From Achatina immaculata (taxonomy: Eukaryota > Mollusca > Gastropoda > Stylommatophora > Achatinidae), in contig CM019709.1 in NCBI GenBank assembly GCA_009760885.1, positions 31,425,713 through 31,489,712 on the forward strand: 64,000 bases of DNA. The letters are read 5' to 3'. The first letter of the stretch is position 1. Every line of letters starts with the position of its first letter. The notes below the pieces were generated by a model. That model had not been told where the DNA came from. It saw nothing but the letters and a program-made list of their open reading frames with translations, and ran no database searches. This document shows positions 49,688-60,024 of the stretch, piece after piece. Position numbers and translations under genes: made by a program.

Positions 49688-50945
49688 GGTTCTAAGGACT
49701 GTCATAGCCGGAGGTGGGATGGAGGATACGCTCTCTACTCCAAGGCGTGCATCTCAAATAGCTTCTGACAGTCGTCCAGCTCCTAGCCTTCTCGTGGCGG
49801 AACTGTTCAAACTGACAGGAGAAGGGGTGAAGGCGAATATCTGGCGCCTGAAAACCAGACGTTTCGGATGAGAGTCTTGTTTGGTAGCTCATCTGAGAGA
49901 AGGAAAGCTCTGATTTAAAACCCGCTGCTAGCGAGATTCTTCAGCTGCCGTGCGTGGAAGTGGGCTCCTCCGGGACAGTGAAGAAAGGTGCGAATGGGGT
50001 TGCCGCGCGGCCACCGTGGAAAAAGTGAAAGAAAGGATTAAGTGAAGTAATCAGTAGTCTAGGTCAGGACTGCTCAAACCACGGCACCTCTGCTCTGGAG
50101 GTCGGCCATGTCCTATGTGCACCCATACCGGGCGAAATGCCTGAACCGGCTTAACCCAGGGTTAAGCTATGACACTGCTGGCGAGATTCTTCGTCTGCCG
50201 CGCGAGGGGTGAAACTCCTCCCGCCGAATGAGGAAAATGCGAAAAGGGTTGCCGAGCGGCGCCACTGTGAAAAGGTGAAGGAAAGGATAAAGTGAAGATT
50301 AATTTGTATGTCCAGTAGTCTCGCGACGAGAGCTACTCATACCACGGCACCTCTGCTCTAGAGGCCGGCCACGTCCGATATACACCCATACTTGTGAAAT
50401 ATGTCTAAACCGGCTTAACTCAGGGGTTAAACTTGATGACTATTCATGTCATGGTACCTCCAATCTAGAAGTCGAACACGTTCTAAACGCGCCTATACTG
50501 GGATAGTATGCCTAAATCGGCTCAACCCAGGGGTGAAACTCACTAGTGGCGAGGATTCGTCCTCCTGGACAAAAGCTCCCTCTTGGTCACAACTAGGAAG
50601 GGTAGCGGCCACGACCACCAAATGCTGAAGTTGGAGACACTGGACCAGTGGAGTCTAGATAGGCAACCACCTCTCACCCGACGGGGATATATGAGTATCC
50701 TAATCACGTTGAGGTTTTCCGGTGAGAAAGTCCAGCTCTAGATCAAACTGGTCCAACGAAAACCACAGTGTCACGAAATCCCGCTTCTGCGACCCACCGA
50801 AAAATCAGGTCCTAGTCCCGCGATATTTTGAACCTCATGTGGTCCTCTCGGGGATCTCTTGTGGCCCTCTCAGTGACCACAGGAGTAAATTCATTAGGAT
50901 GACAGGGCGATCTTGGTGGTAGAAGCGAACGAAGAAGAAGAAGAA
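49688..50945 (+). mobile_element. GAA-tailed retroposon, copy 4 (full length)
   Basis: 1,258 bp from ggttctaaggactg to cgaacgaagaagaagaagaa. Flanks gtaaacacgt (49678-49687) and gtaaatatgt (50946-50955) match at 8 of 10 positions, both differences C to T. Contains about four units of the cctctgctctagagg module but only one unit of the cctctcacccg / ggtgagaaagtcc module, against three in copy 1. Confidence 0.75.
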
Positions 50946-51139
50946 GTAAATATGTTTACAAAGCTCCATGTTCAGAAGAATGAGTAAAAGCAAGCAGCGA
51001 GAGAACTAGCAGGCAGAGGAGAGAGAATGAGTTCACTAACTGTCCCAGTTTTTACAACTCCCTCCCACCATTCATGAAACATTTCTATGACAATTTTCCT
51101 TGTTTCACTTCTGTGTTAAAGATTCCTGCCTCTTTCAGT

Positions 51140-51525
51140 TCAAATTAAATGTTTATACTAATGATCCAAAATAATTATTCAAATTAAATGTTCATATTAA
51201 TGATCCAAAAATAATTATTCAAATTAAATGTTCATATTAATGATCCAAAATAATTATTCAAATTAAATGTTCATGTTAATGATCCAAAAATAATTATTCA
51301 AATTAAATGTTCATGTTAATGATCCAAAAATAATTATTCAAATTAAATGTTCATGTTAATGATCCAAAAATAATTATTCAAATTAAATGTTCATACTAAT
51401 GATCCAAAATAATTATTCAAATTAAATGTTCATATTAATGATCCAAAAATAATTATTCAAATTAAATGTTCATGTTAATGATCCAAAATAATTATTCAAA
51501 TTAAATGTTCATGTTAATGATTGAA
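51140..51525 (+). repeat. 39-40 bp minisatellite
   Basis: About ten nearly identical units of aataattattcaaattaaat, gttcatattaatgatccaaa. Confidence 0.92.
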
Positions 51526-52400
51526 AATAACTAAAGTACAAAATAACCGCATAAATCAAAATATAATAATAAAACAGTCATCTATTCATTTTCAGTCCAT
51601 ATTTTTTTAGAAATAAACTTTACACAAAGCAAGCAGAAGGCACTGACATTGGAAACAAATAAAAATAGGAAGAAATAAACAGAATTTTAAAATCATGGCT
51701 CCATTTTCTGAAATATGGCCGGGAAAGAGCTTAACTTCACCGTAACCCAGGTAGGACTCTGCCGCGTGTTCCTTGTTCCTTGTAATCATTTTTACTGCTT
51801 GCTTCTTCAGTATTGCGTTTCTTGGAAGGTGTCGCTTGACTAGAGTGGCTCGTGTATGTCCTGAGTGTGAAAGAATGAACGTCAGATCTTCGGTCATCAT
51901 CATCATCGCGCGCTGACTTCAGTCCGAAGATTGGCGGTAATGAATCTCCAGTTTCATCGCTCCTTCGTCTTGATGGGCGCACTTATCCAGACTATTTCCT
52001 ATCCACTCTCGTATGCCATTATTTCATCTTCATCTCTTTCTGCCTCCCGCTCTTTTTTTCTTTCACCTTTCCTTCTAGTATGGTCTTCGGTATATTATTA
52101 TGTCTTTTTGACATTTCCAAAGTATTTTGCTTTCTTGAGCAGACCACGTTGCCCTTGTAGTTGTTCTAATGCTTTCACATTTGCTCTTTTCGTCTTCCAT
52201 GATATATGACCTTCTTTCCTGTAGATCTATGTCCTTATAAGAAATCAGGGGGAAAAAAGCTAGTGTTGGAAGACTAACACCAGCGGAAGAATACGTCAGA
52301 AAAGATCATTAAAGGAACAAAATAATCCAAACAAGCTAGCAGCAAGACTATGTAACGCTGAAAATACAGACCTCCAGACAAAATGGAGTTACAAGAAAAT
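51526..52400 (-). other. Intergenic DNA with a weak antisense LINE trace
   Basis: The stretch 52010-52260 on the minus strand (KTILEGKVKEKK-like) may be a decayed LINE C-terminus. Nothing else recognised. Confidence 0.35.
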
Positions 52401-52416
52401 GGAATGTTAATGTACT

Positions 52417-52522
52417 CATTCATTTATTTGCATGTCCCTTGCGGAACTTTGCCTCCCAAACAACACTCCTGTAGGCCTCTCGGTTGTGAGCAAGATGGCC
52501 TGCTGCTGCGGCATCTATGTGC
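52417..52522 (-). mobile_element. LINE-T tail-only copy, TGAA subtype
   Basis: 106 bp, flanked by a perfect 13-bp duplication atgttaatgtact (52404-52416, 52523-52535). Carries only the last codons of the RT ORF and (TGAA)n. Confidence 0.88.
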
Positions 52523-52759
52523 ATGTTAATGTACTAAAAACAATAAATGCCAAGTTGCCATATATACCTAACTGATATTTTATGAAATACACCCCCACCC
52601 CTCCCTCAGAGGTTTTTCTGTATAATTTGATGAGAATAGAAGAATCCGACTAAGTAATTGTTTCACGCTGACCCACCATTTCATCTGGTATACTCGGCGT
52701 ATCAGCCTTGGCCATACGAAGGATCTCTGGATATAAATATATTTCGTTTCGTAGGTATG

Positions 52760-52945
52760 AAACCAGGGGAACAGAAGTAAGGGTAGACCAAAAGAGACAT
52801 GGAGAAGAACAACAGAAAGGATGTTGAGCAATAGAGGGCTCACCTGGGCAAGAGCAGAAAAAAAGGCGAAGGACAGGCATTTGTGGAAAACCCTTGCTGA
52901 AGCCCCATGTGCCCTGGGCACTTAAGGTTCAGAGAGAGAGAGAGG
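52760..52945 (+). mobile_element. LINE-G 3' end with (GA)n tail
   Basis: accaggggaacagaagtaag, gggtagaccaaaagagacat, aaggacaggcatttgtggaa, then (GA)n. Close copy of 45960-46185. Confidence 0.85.
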
Positions 52946-52984
52946 TATGAAACCTTCAAGATATGACGTTTTTGCTTTTTCGAA

Positions 52985-53400
52985 TCGGGTCAGTCATTTG
53001 CATGTGCCATGCGGAACTTTGCCTCTCTAACAGCTCTCCTGTGGGCCTCTCGGTTATAAGCAAGATGCCCTGCTGATGATGCATCCATTTTCAGATTATC
53101 AACGATTTCTTGCATCTATCTTCGCCTTGGTCTTCCTCTCTTTCTTTTTCCTATTATGTATCCTTCCAAGATGGTCTTCTCTAAATTCTCATGACGTTTA
53201 ATGTGTCCAGAACATTTAAGTTTTCTCTGTTTAATCCTCTTTACTAGCTAGCCTTCTTCAATATTAAATTCTTGTAGTAAGAATATATTTGTTTGTTTTA
53301 TGTGCCCATGGTATTTGAAGAACCCTTTTGTAGCATTTTCAAAGGCATTTACGTGTTTTATTTTTTCTGATGCTGGCGTTAAAAACCCAATTTAATGAGA
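52985..53400 (-). pseudogene. LINE-T 3' part, TGAC subtype
   Basis: Minus strand encodes GRPRRRXMQEIVDNLKMDAS-like sequence and the RKLKCSGHIKRHENLEKTIL-like region (with stops), with tail cagtcatttgcatg at the left edge. Ends about 140 bp from the Q-rich gene's likely stop. Confidence 0.8.
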
Positions 53401-53541
53401 TTTAAAGATCGGCTCGTGAAGTGAAACATGGCTACCACTTGTAGAAATGAAAGATTGTGTCGGAGTTCTGATTGGTTGATGTGCCTTCCCTTTAATGCCA
53501 TATGCTTTGTGACAGGTAGGCTGGGAAGTTGTTCTGTGCTG

Positions 53542-54261
53542 TTAAATTGTGTGTTGATTTATGTCCTCATTTTGCTGCCTGGCTGATCCTTGTTGCGTAA
53601 CATGGCTATATGGGATATCCGTAAATTTCTGTGTTACTTGCTTTGGATCTGTGGTTGGTTTTGGGACAGGCTGTTCGTTAAACTGCCTGGTTGACTGTTG
53701 AGCTGGTTGTTCGATAAACTGCCTGGTTGACTGCTGAGAAGGTTGTTCGGTAAACTGCCTGGTTGGCTGTTGAGAAGGTTGTTCGGTAAATTGCCTGGTT
53801 GACTGTTGAGCTGGTTGTTCAATAAACTGCCTGGTTGACTGTTGAGAAGGTTGTTCGATAAATTGCCTGGTTGACTGTTGAGCTGGTTGTTCAATAAACT
53901 GCCTGGTTGACTGTTGAGAAGGTTGTTCAATAAACTGCCTGGTTGAGTGTTGAGAAGGTTGTTCGGTAAACTGCCTGGTTGAGTGTTGAGAAGGTTGTTC
54001 GGTAAACTGCCTGGTTGAGTGTTGAGAAGGTTGTTCGGTAAACTGCCTGCTTGGCTGTTGAGAAGGTTGTTCGGTAATTTGCCTGGTTGAGTGTTGAGTG
54101 GGTTGGTGTGAAAACTGTTGGGCGAACTGCTGTGTTGGAGACTGTGTAAAATGGTTATTAGTATTGTCACTATATTGCCGTGTTGAATATGAATTATCTG
54201 TTGGTTTGAGCGATCTGCTGAAAACCTCGGGTTGGTCTCTTGAGTAAAGTCTGTTCCTTGA
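53542..54261 (-). CDS. Alternative (probable true) C-terminal frame of the Q-rich protein
   Basis: The neighbouring minus-strand frame is open from just after a TGA at 54262-54264 to a TAA at 53542-53544. It keeps the Q-rich style of the rest of the protein: PTDNSYSTRQYSDNTNNHFT, then twelve units of RQFTEQPSQQST, then NEQPVPKPTTDPKQVTQKFT and a short end after GSARQQNED. In the frame continuous with the ATG the same DNA reads LLNTQPGSLPNN units, with few Gln. I infer an indel, from real mutation or assembly, between about 54200 and 54262. Confidence 0.6.
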   Translation of the reverse strand, partial: SRNRLYSRDQPEVFSRSLKPTDNSYSTRQYSDNTNNHFTQSPTQQFAQQFSHQPTQHSTRQITEQPSQQPSRQFTEQPSQHSTRQFTEQPSQHSTRQFTEQPSQHSTRQFIEQPSQQSTRQFIEQPAQQSTRQFIEQPSQQSTRQFIEQPAQQSTRQFTEQPSQQPTRQFTEQPSQQSTRQFIEQPAQQSTRQFNEQPVPKPTTDPKQVTQKFTDIPYSHVTQQGSARQQNEDINQHTI

Positions 54262-56239
54262 TCACTAAGCTGCGAGAGTCGAGTTGGCTGTTGTGTAAAG
54301 TGCGTCGAAGTGCTATTAAACTGTTGTAGTTGTTGATTTACTTGTTGAGTATTATATTGTGTAGCTTGTTGAATTGACTGTTGATTTGGTTTTTTGGTAA
54401 AACCTTGAGTCGGCTGGGTATTAAATTGTTGTGTTGACTGCGGATTTAGAGTCCATTGGCCATTGTTTTCAGTCTGTTGAGGATTAAGCTGTTGAACTGG
54501 TTGTTTGGTAAAACCTTGAGCGGGCTGGGTATTAAATTGTTCTGTTGACCGTGGATTTAGAGTCCATTGGCCATTGTTTTCAGTCTGTTGAGGATTAAGC
54601 TGTTGAACTGGTTGTTTGGTAAAACCTTGAGCGGGCTGGGTATTAAATTGTTGAGAAAACTGTTGTGCTGGTTGTGTGATAAAATCTGCATTTGGCTGTT
54701 CACTAAAATGTTCAGATGGAAGTTTGGTGGAATTTGATGGCTGATAATTTATCATCCTAGACGATGTCTGGATTGGCTCTTGTGTCAGTTGTTGTCCTTG
54801 GAGAGTCAACTGTTGTGGCTGTTGTATGAACTGTTGAGATGATTGTTGGATGAATTGATTACTTGTCTGTTGAGTTGCTTGTTGGTTTGGGCCTGGAGAG
54901 TTTTGAATGGTTACGTCTTCAGATGGTTGAGAGGTAAAGGAGTTTGATTGTTGGTTATATTGTAGCGTTTGTTGGTTAGTTGCCTGGGAATGTCGTTGAA
55001 TTGGTACTTTTGTTGGTTGTTGCGGAAACAGCTGAACTGACTGTTGTGATGGTGGGAGGTTGTTTAACTGAAGTGGCTTCTTGGTCGGTTGAGTGAAACT
55101 TTGCGTGGGTACAGACTTATATTGTTGTGAAGGCTGTCTGGTAATATCCTGCGATAAATATTGGTTGGGATGGTTGTTCAGTGGTTGGAGATAACGTTGC
55201 GTTGGATATTGAGTAGAATATTGTAGTTCTTGGTTGCTAGATTGATGGTATGGTTGCTGAGAATTCCGTGGGATTAAGTTTTGTGTATACTGATTGTTTG
55301 AAGACTTGGGTGGCTGTCGGATTGGCTGTTGGGTAAACATATTTGTTGGTGGTTCATCGTTTGGATTAAACTGACTTGAAGTTTTTCGGTTCGACTGCTG
55401 GGGAAATTGTTGAGTTGGTTGTTGGTTATACACTTGACTTGACTGATAAGATTGTTCAGCAAAATGTGGTCGTCTATCCCAGACTGAGTGATTTAAAGAT
55501 TGCTGAGTGTGTTGTTTCGGTGATTGAGCTGACTGAAGACCCCGCTGCTGATGACGATACTGCTGATTTGGTTGTTGGTTAAAATGTTGAAATGACAGCT
55601 GAGCTGGTCGTTCTTGACCTGAATAAAAGGTCATGTCTTGAGGAAGATGTGTGTCCAGGGGCGGCCGTTGAGTAAAATGCCTGGCTGATTTTGTCATTGG
55701 CCGTTGAGTGAAATGTTGTGTTGGTTGAGTATAAAACTGACGAGCTGACCGTTCAATGAACCGCTCATTTGGCGGCATAAATTCCGATGAAATCTGTTGT
55801 GCGTAGCGTTGAGCTGGCTGTTGAGTGGGTGAATTTGTTGGCTGATCAGTCAGATACTGATGTCTCGGTGCTTTCCTTGGTTTTATCATAGCGTGAGTTG
55901 ACTGACCATTCAGATGTTGCGCCGGAATTCGAGCAACATTTTGATTCGTGACGTCCAAGTCTTGTAAGGTAAACTGCTGTGTGGGCTGTATGTTTTCTCT
56001 TTCAGAATTTTGGGTGAACCACACTGGCCTAGGTGTTATAGTATTATGTGCGGATGTTGTTAGAAAAGAGTTTGAAACATTCTGTTGGGTGTTAATTTCT
56101 TGCTGAATTCGTGGAATCGGTGTCTCCCTGATCTGGTCGTAGCTATGCACAGGATTCGGTGTCTCGCTATACATAGATTTCGAAGTGTAGAATTGTCCAT
56201 TTCTTAGTTGTGATGTAAGTTGTTGTTGTTGTTGTTGTC

Positions 56240-56272
<33 letters not shown>

Positions 56273-58517
56273 GAAATAGCCCCTTCTGATGTTGGTATTT
56301 CAGTTCTTGTTCTTGCTGTTGGGGAGGTAGTTGATGTGGAGTTAGGTTGCGATGTGGATGGTAGTCTTGTGCTTGGGGATTCATCAAAAAGTTTGGCTGT
56401 CTTTCGGATTGAACTACCTCTTGCCCTTGTTTTATATTTGATGGTACTGATTCTTGGGGAGTTTGAGCTGACACAGCTACCCTGTCATTGCCCGGATTTG
56501 GCTGTGAAAGCTGATCCCCTGAATTCATTATTTGTGCTGTTTGTAAATCGGATGCGGAAAGCCCACTCAGTGCTTGCAGTAGCGTGCTCTGCGATAGTGG
56601 AATTAGAAGGTACTGGCCTGGACCCTGATACACCTGAATGTAGCCTGAGCTTGGCAAAGCTGTGTCCAAAGAAGACTGAGGTATATGAGCTTGGCTTACA
56701 GATGTTGCAGATGGATCGGACGGGCGTTGCTCTGACTGTGCCCCATCTTGCGTCCTGTTCTGAGAGTTTTGTGAACTGGCGGAAGTTTGTGAAGACGCGC
56801 TGTGGAGGTTCTGAGAGCCAAAGTCTGTGGCTGGTATTCCAGCTGCTTGTCTATCGTCAGTTCCAGCTGGTACGATGGAGAATCCCTTGTCGAAAGCGGC
56901 ATTTACCGGTTGGTTTGGGTGTATTGTAGCAGCCGCCGAAAAAGAGGCCAGAGGTTGTTTTGTCATATCTGGATTACCGACGTTTGTGGTGCGGTCATAT
57001 ACGTGGCTGGGGAGTAATCTTTGATTTGTTTCAGCGCCTGGATCTGAAAATCTGACTTGCGTCCTTCGTGTCTGCTGTGGTTCGAAAGCTTGATTTCTAG
57101 ATGCGCTTTGAGAATTTGGGTTACTCCCCCTTAATAAACTCGCTGAATGTGTTTGTTGCTCTTGTTTTGATTGTCTTGGATCAAGCCGAAATGGTGCCTG
57201 CTGTTCACCGGCTACTTCCTGGAAATATTTGTCATTGGGCTTGTTTTGCTGGTAAATTCTGTGAATCTGCTGTAAACCCTGCTTTAGAAGAGACGTTTTT
57301 TCCTGGAAGGAAGATCTTATCTTTGTGCCTGCATAATTCTGGGACTGTGGTAGTTGATCTGGTCGGTCCGTGGGGTGAAACATCTGCATATTTTGAATGG
57401 CACTGGCTTCTTTGCCTGAAATATCTTGAAGATTCATTCCATGCTGTTTATTTGCATCTCTGAAAGCCGTACTAACAAACTGATCTGAAGTGGCTTGATA
57501 TAGATGACCCTGCGAACCGTTTATGGGTCTCCGATCGGGTCTAAATTCTCCTTGGCTATTGGGCGTGTCACCAATAAACTGAGCCAAACTTTGTAAAGAA
57601 TTCATTCCCTGGTTTGGTTGGTCACCTTGTGGAGGTGGAACTGGGTGTATGCTGTGAAGTGGTTCCAAATGTCTTGGCAACCCTTGATCTGGTAAAGAAA
57701 TTAGAATATTGGGGTCCTGCCTGGGGACCTGATCTCCTGCTCGGACTGGGGCATCATTTCTGGTCGGGGTGTTATCTAAGAATCCCATGAAGCCACCCAG
57801 CGCCCCAAAGTCGCTCTGTGTTGCGGTCGTAGCTATTTCGTTAGTCCTTGGCGACGGTTTTGGCTGTGGGTGATTAGCAAATGGTGCTTGGGTTGGCTGT
57901 TGTGGCGGTGGACTTGGGCGTTTGGGTGACAGCAAGTTGCCTGCTAACGCAGCCTCAGCTTTCTTACCTAGGATAACATGACTCACGAGTTGCCCCTCAT
58001 GAAGACTGTGGACCACATGAGGCTGATTAGGCGAGGTCTGTTTATTGTTGTAAGACGGAGGCAGTCTGTCCGCCCTCTGGAGTGGTATAGTCCTCTGTGG
58101 AGCATTCACTGGCAAGAAAGGATCACTGTAAGACGTAGGAGGGTTTGGGTTGTTCTGGACTTTGGGCCGTTGGTAATCGTGTACTGGCCTGCCTTGAAAC
58201 GTCGAGAAGTTTTCATTTGGAGGAGGTGGATGTTGACCTTGTTGTTGGTATGGCGGAGCAGGTTGGTAATAGTTTGGGGAAGCTTGCGGATATTGCGGGT
58301 ACGCCTGAGATGCTTTTTGCAGTTGTGACTGGTTGTTAAGAAGTGCTTTATGCAGCTGAGAAAGGCCCTGACGTATGCTGAGGCTGTACCTTGGCTGCGA
58401 TGAGCTGACATTAACCTGGTAGTACGTATGCTGTGGCACGGGTGGCTGCATGTTGTTAAACCCGTTTGGTGGTTGGGGAGGACTTTCCTGGACATAGCCC
58501 TGTGCAGGAATGCTCAT
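53634..58517 (-). CDS. Gln/Asn/Pro-rich disordered protein, giant exon
   Basis: An uninterrupted minus-strand frame of 1,627 codons, ATG at 58517-58515 in fair context (aacaATG). Residues 1-120 are Pro/Tyr/Gln-rich (YPQYPQASPNYYQPAPPYQQ). The middle is Gln/Ser/Pro-rich with a polyQ tract near residues 748-766 (56221-56276). Residues about 900-1430 are dense in QPTQQF/TQQP motifs. There is a 37-residue tandem duplication near 54421-54660 (QTENNGQWTLNP) and a 36-bp repeat array at the C-terminal end. Almost no Cys or Trp, no signal peptide, membrane span or known domain: an intrinsically disordered, prion-like composition. Function unknown. From about residue 1420 this frame is probably shifted (see the alternative C-terminus). 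Residues upstream of the ATG are also open and may belong to the same exon. Confidence 0.75.
53680..54111 (-). repeat. 36-bp coding minisatellite, 12 units
   Basis: Exactly 432 bp, twelve units of ctgcctggttgactgttgag plus aaggttgttcggtaaa (plus strand). All keep length 36, so both open frames survive. Confidence 0.92.
56221..56276 (-). repeat. CAA/CAG tract encoding polyglutamine
   Basis: Plus strand gttgttgttgttgtcgttg; codes for runs of 7, 3 and 6 Gln separated by Arg. Confidence 0.9.
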
Positions 58518-58604
58518 TGTTTTTCTTGCTTTAAGCTGGTGCTGCAGCGCCGTCTTTGCTTCCTGGACTCGATCCTCAGCGACTTTGCACCGGCCTCGCA
58601 GTAC
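58518..58604 (-). CDS. Possible 5' extension of the Q-rich exon
   Basis: 29 open codons in frame with the ATG: VLRGRCKVAEDRVQEAKTAL then QHQLKARKT, a helix-like, possibly coiled-coil sequence. It starts right after catcgtcag, an acceptor-like site, and is GC-richer than the 30-bp satellite next to it. It could instead be 5' UTR. Confidence 0.4.
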
Positions 58605-58620
58605 CTGACGATGTAGTTAC

Positions 58621-59050
58621 AATGTGCATTTAGATTAAAATATATAGTTAAGCGTGCATTTAGATTATAATATATAGTTAAACGTGGATTTAGATTATAA
58701 TATATAGTTAAACGTGGATTTAGATTATAATATATAGTAAAACGTGGATTTAGATTATAATATATAGTTAAACGTGGATTTAGATTATAATATATAGTTA
58801 AACGTGGATTTAGATTATAATATATAGTTAAACGTGCATTTAGATTATAATATATAGTTAAACGTGCATTTAGATTATAATATATAGTTAAACTTGCATT
58901 TAGATTATAATATATAGTTAAACTTGCATTTAGATTATAATATATAGTTAAACGTGGATTCAGATTATAATATATAGTTAAACGTGCATTTAGATTATAA
59001 TATATAGTTAAACGTGCATTTAGATTATAATATATAGTTAAACGTGCATT
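58621..59050 (-). repeat. 30-bp AT-rich satellite
   Basis: Fourteen units of taaacgtgcatttagattat plus aatatatagt, with gtgg/gtgc/ttgc variants. Open frames across it (LTIYYNLNAR repeats) are by-products of the 30-bp period. Confidence 0.92.
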
Positions 59051-59317
59051 TTCAGCCAAATTATAGTCGAACGTACATTTATAGACGCAGTATGGTTAAA
59101 CATGCATTAAGAGCAAAACGTAGATACAGTAAGTAAACTTAAAGTGTGCATTAAAACGATCATCTGGAGCGCAGTGCGTGGTTAATTGTGCAATTGGAGC
59201 CAGATGCACAGTTCAACGTGTGTTTACAGTAAAATTGTACTTAAACACGCGTTTTGATGAAAATGTATAGCTAAATGTGCATAATATGAGTAAAAAAAAA
59301 AAGTAAAAGCAGCTTCA

Positions 59318-59570
59318 GGGTAGCGAAGTGGTTGGTGAACTGCACTTTCATTGAGAGATTGGTGATCTTCTCGTGTGCCTGTAGGGTCCCTAGTCACCGA
59401 GTCGTAGAGTACCTGGTTCATTCTGGAGCTGGGGAGGGAGAGGAGGTCAGACAAGATACTGACCACATCACCCTTTAAAGTATCAGAGGGTGAAGGAAAA
59501 TACGATCGTATACCACCACATCTCCCGCGTGGCTACACGGCTTTATAGTCAAATATTTACCTACACCTTC
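59318..59570 (+). mobile_element. tRNA-derived SINE
   Basis: gggtagcgaagtggttggtg (A box-like), body ggagctggggagggagagga, gatactgaccacatcaccct, 3' end accaccacatctcccgcgtg and ggctttatagtcaaatattt. Confidence 0.75.
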
Positions 59571-59639
59571 ACAGTAAAAGCTACGATGTTTTTTCAGACC
59601 AGATTTAAGTATACTAAGGATGTGATGCAATGCATTTAG

Positions 59640-59717
59640 TAGTAATAATATTAGTAATAGCCGTGATGGTGATAATAGTAGGAATATTAGTAATAGTAGT
59701 AGTAGTAGTAGTAATAT
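59640..59717 (+). repeat. (TAG)n-rich microsatellite
   Basis: Imperfect agtaat/agtagt repeats. Confidence 0.85.
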
Positions 59718-59975
59718 TGAATAAGGCTGGCTAGTAAAGAGGATTAAAGAGAGAAAACTTAAATATTTTGGACGGTCTTTGGAGGGTATATAATGGGAAA
59801 AAGAAAGAGAGGAAGACCAAGGCGAAGATGGCTTCAAGACATCGTTGATGATCTGCAAATGGATGCATCAGCAGCAGGTCATGTTGCTCATAACCGACAG
59901 GCCTACAGGAGTGCTGTTAGGGAGGCAAAGTTCCGCAAGGGACATGCAAATGAATGAATGAGTAAATGAATGAAT
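59718..59975 (+). mobile_element. LINE-T 3' end, TGAA subtype
   Basis: Encodes GWLVKRIKERKLKYFG, then with a small deletion GYIMGKKKRGRPRRRWLQDI and NREAYRSAVREAKF-like end (GHVAHNRQAYRSAVREAKFR), then (TGAA)n. Confidence 0.85.
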
Positions 59976-60024
59976 GAGTAATAGTAAAATTAGTAATAGT
60001 AGCAGTAGTGATATTAATAATAGT

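Noticed and set aside
56336..56929. 197-codon plus-strand frame
   Set aside because: Antisense shadow of the Q-rich exon; no independent coding features.
58514..59059. 181-codon minus-strand frame with LTIYYNLNAR repeats
   Set aside because: It is the translation of a 30-bp AT-rich satellite; the period is a multiple of three, so any stop-free frame stays open by chance.
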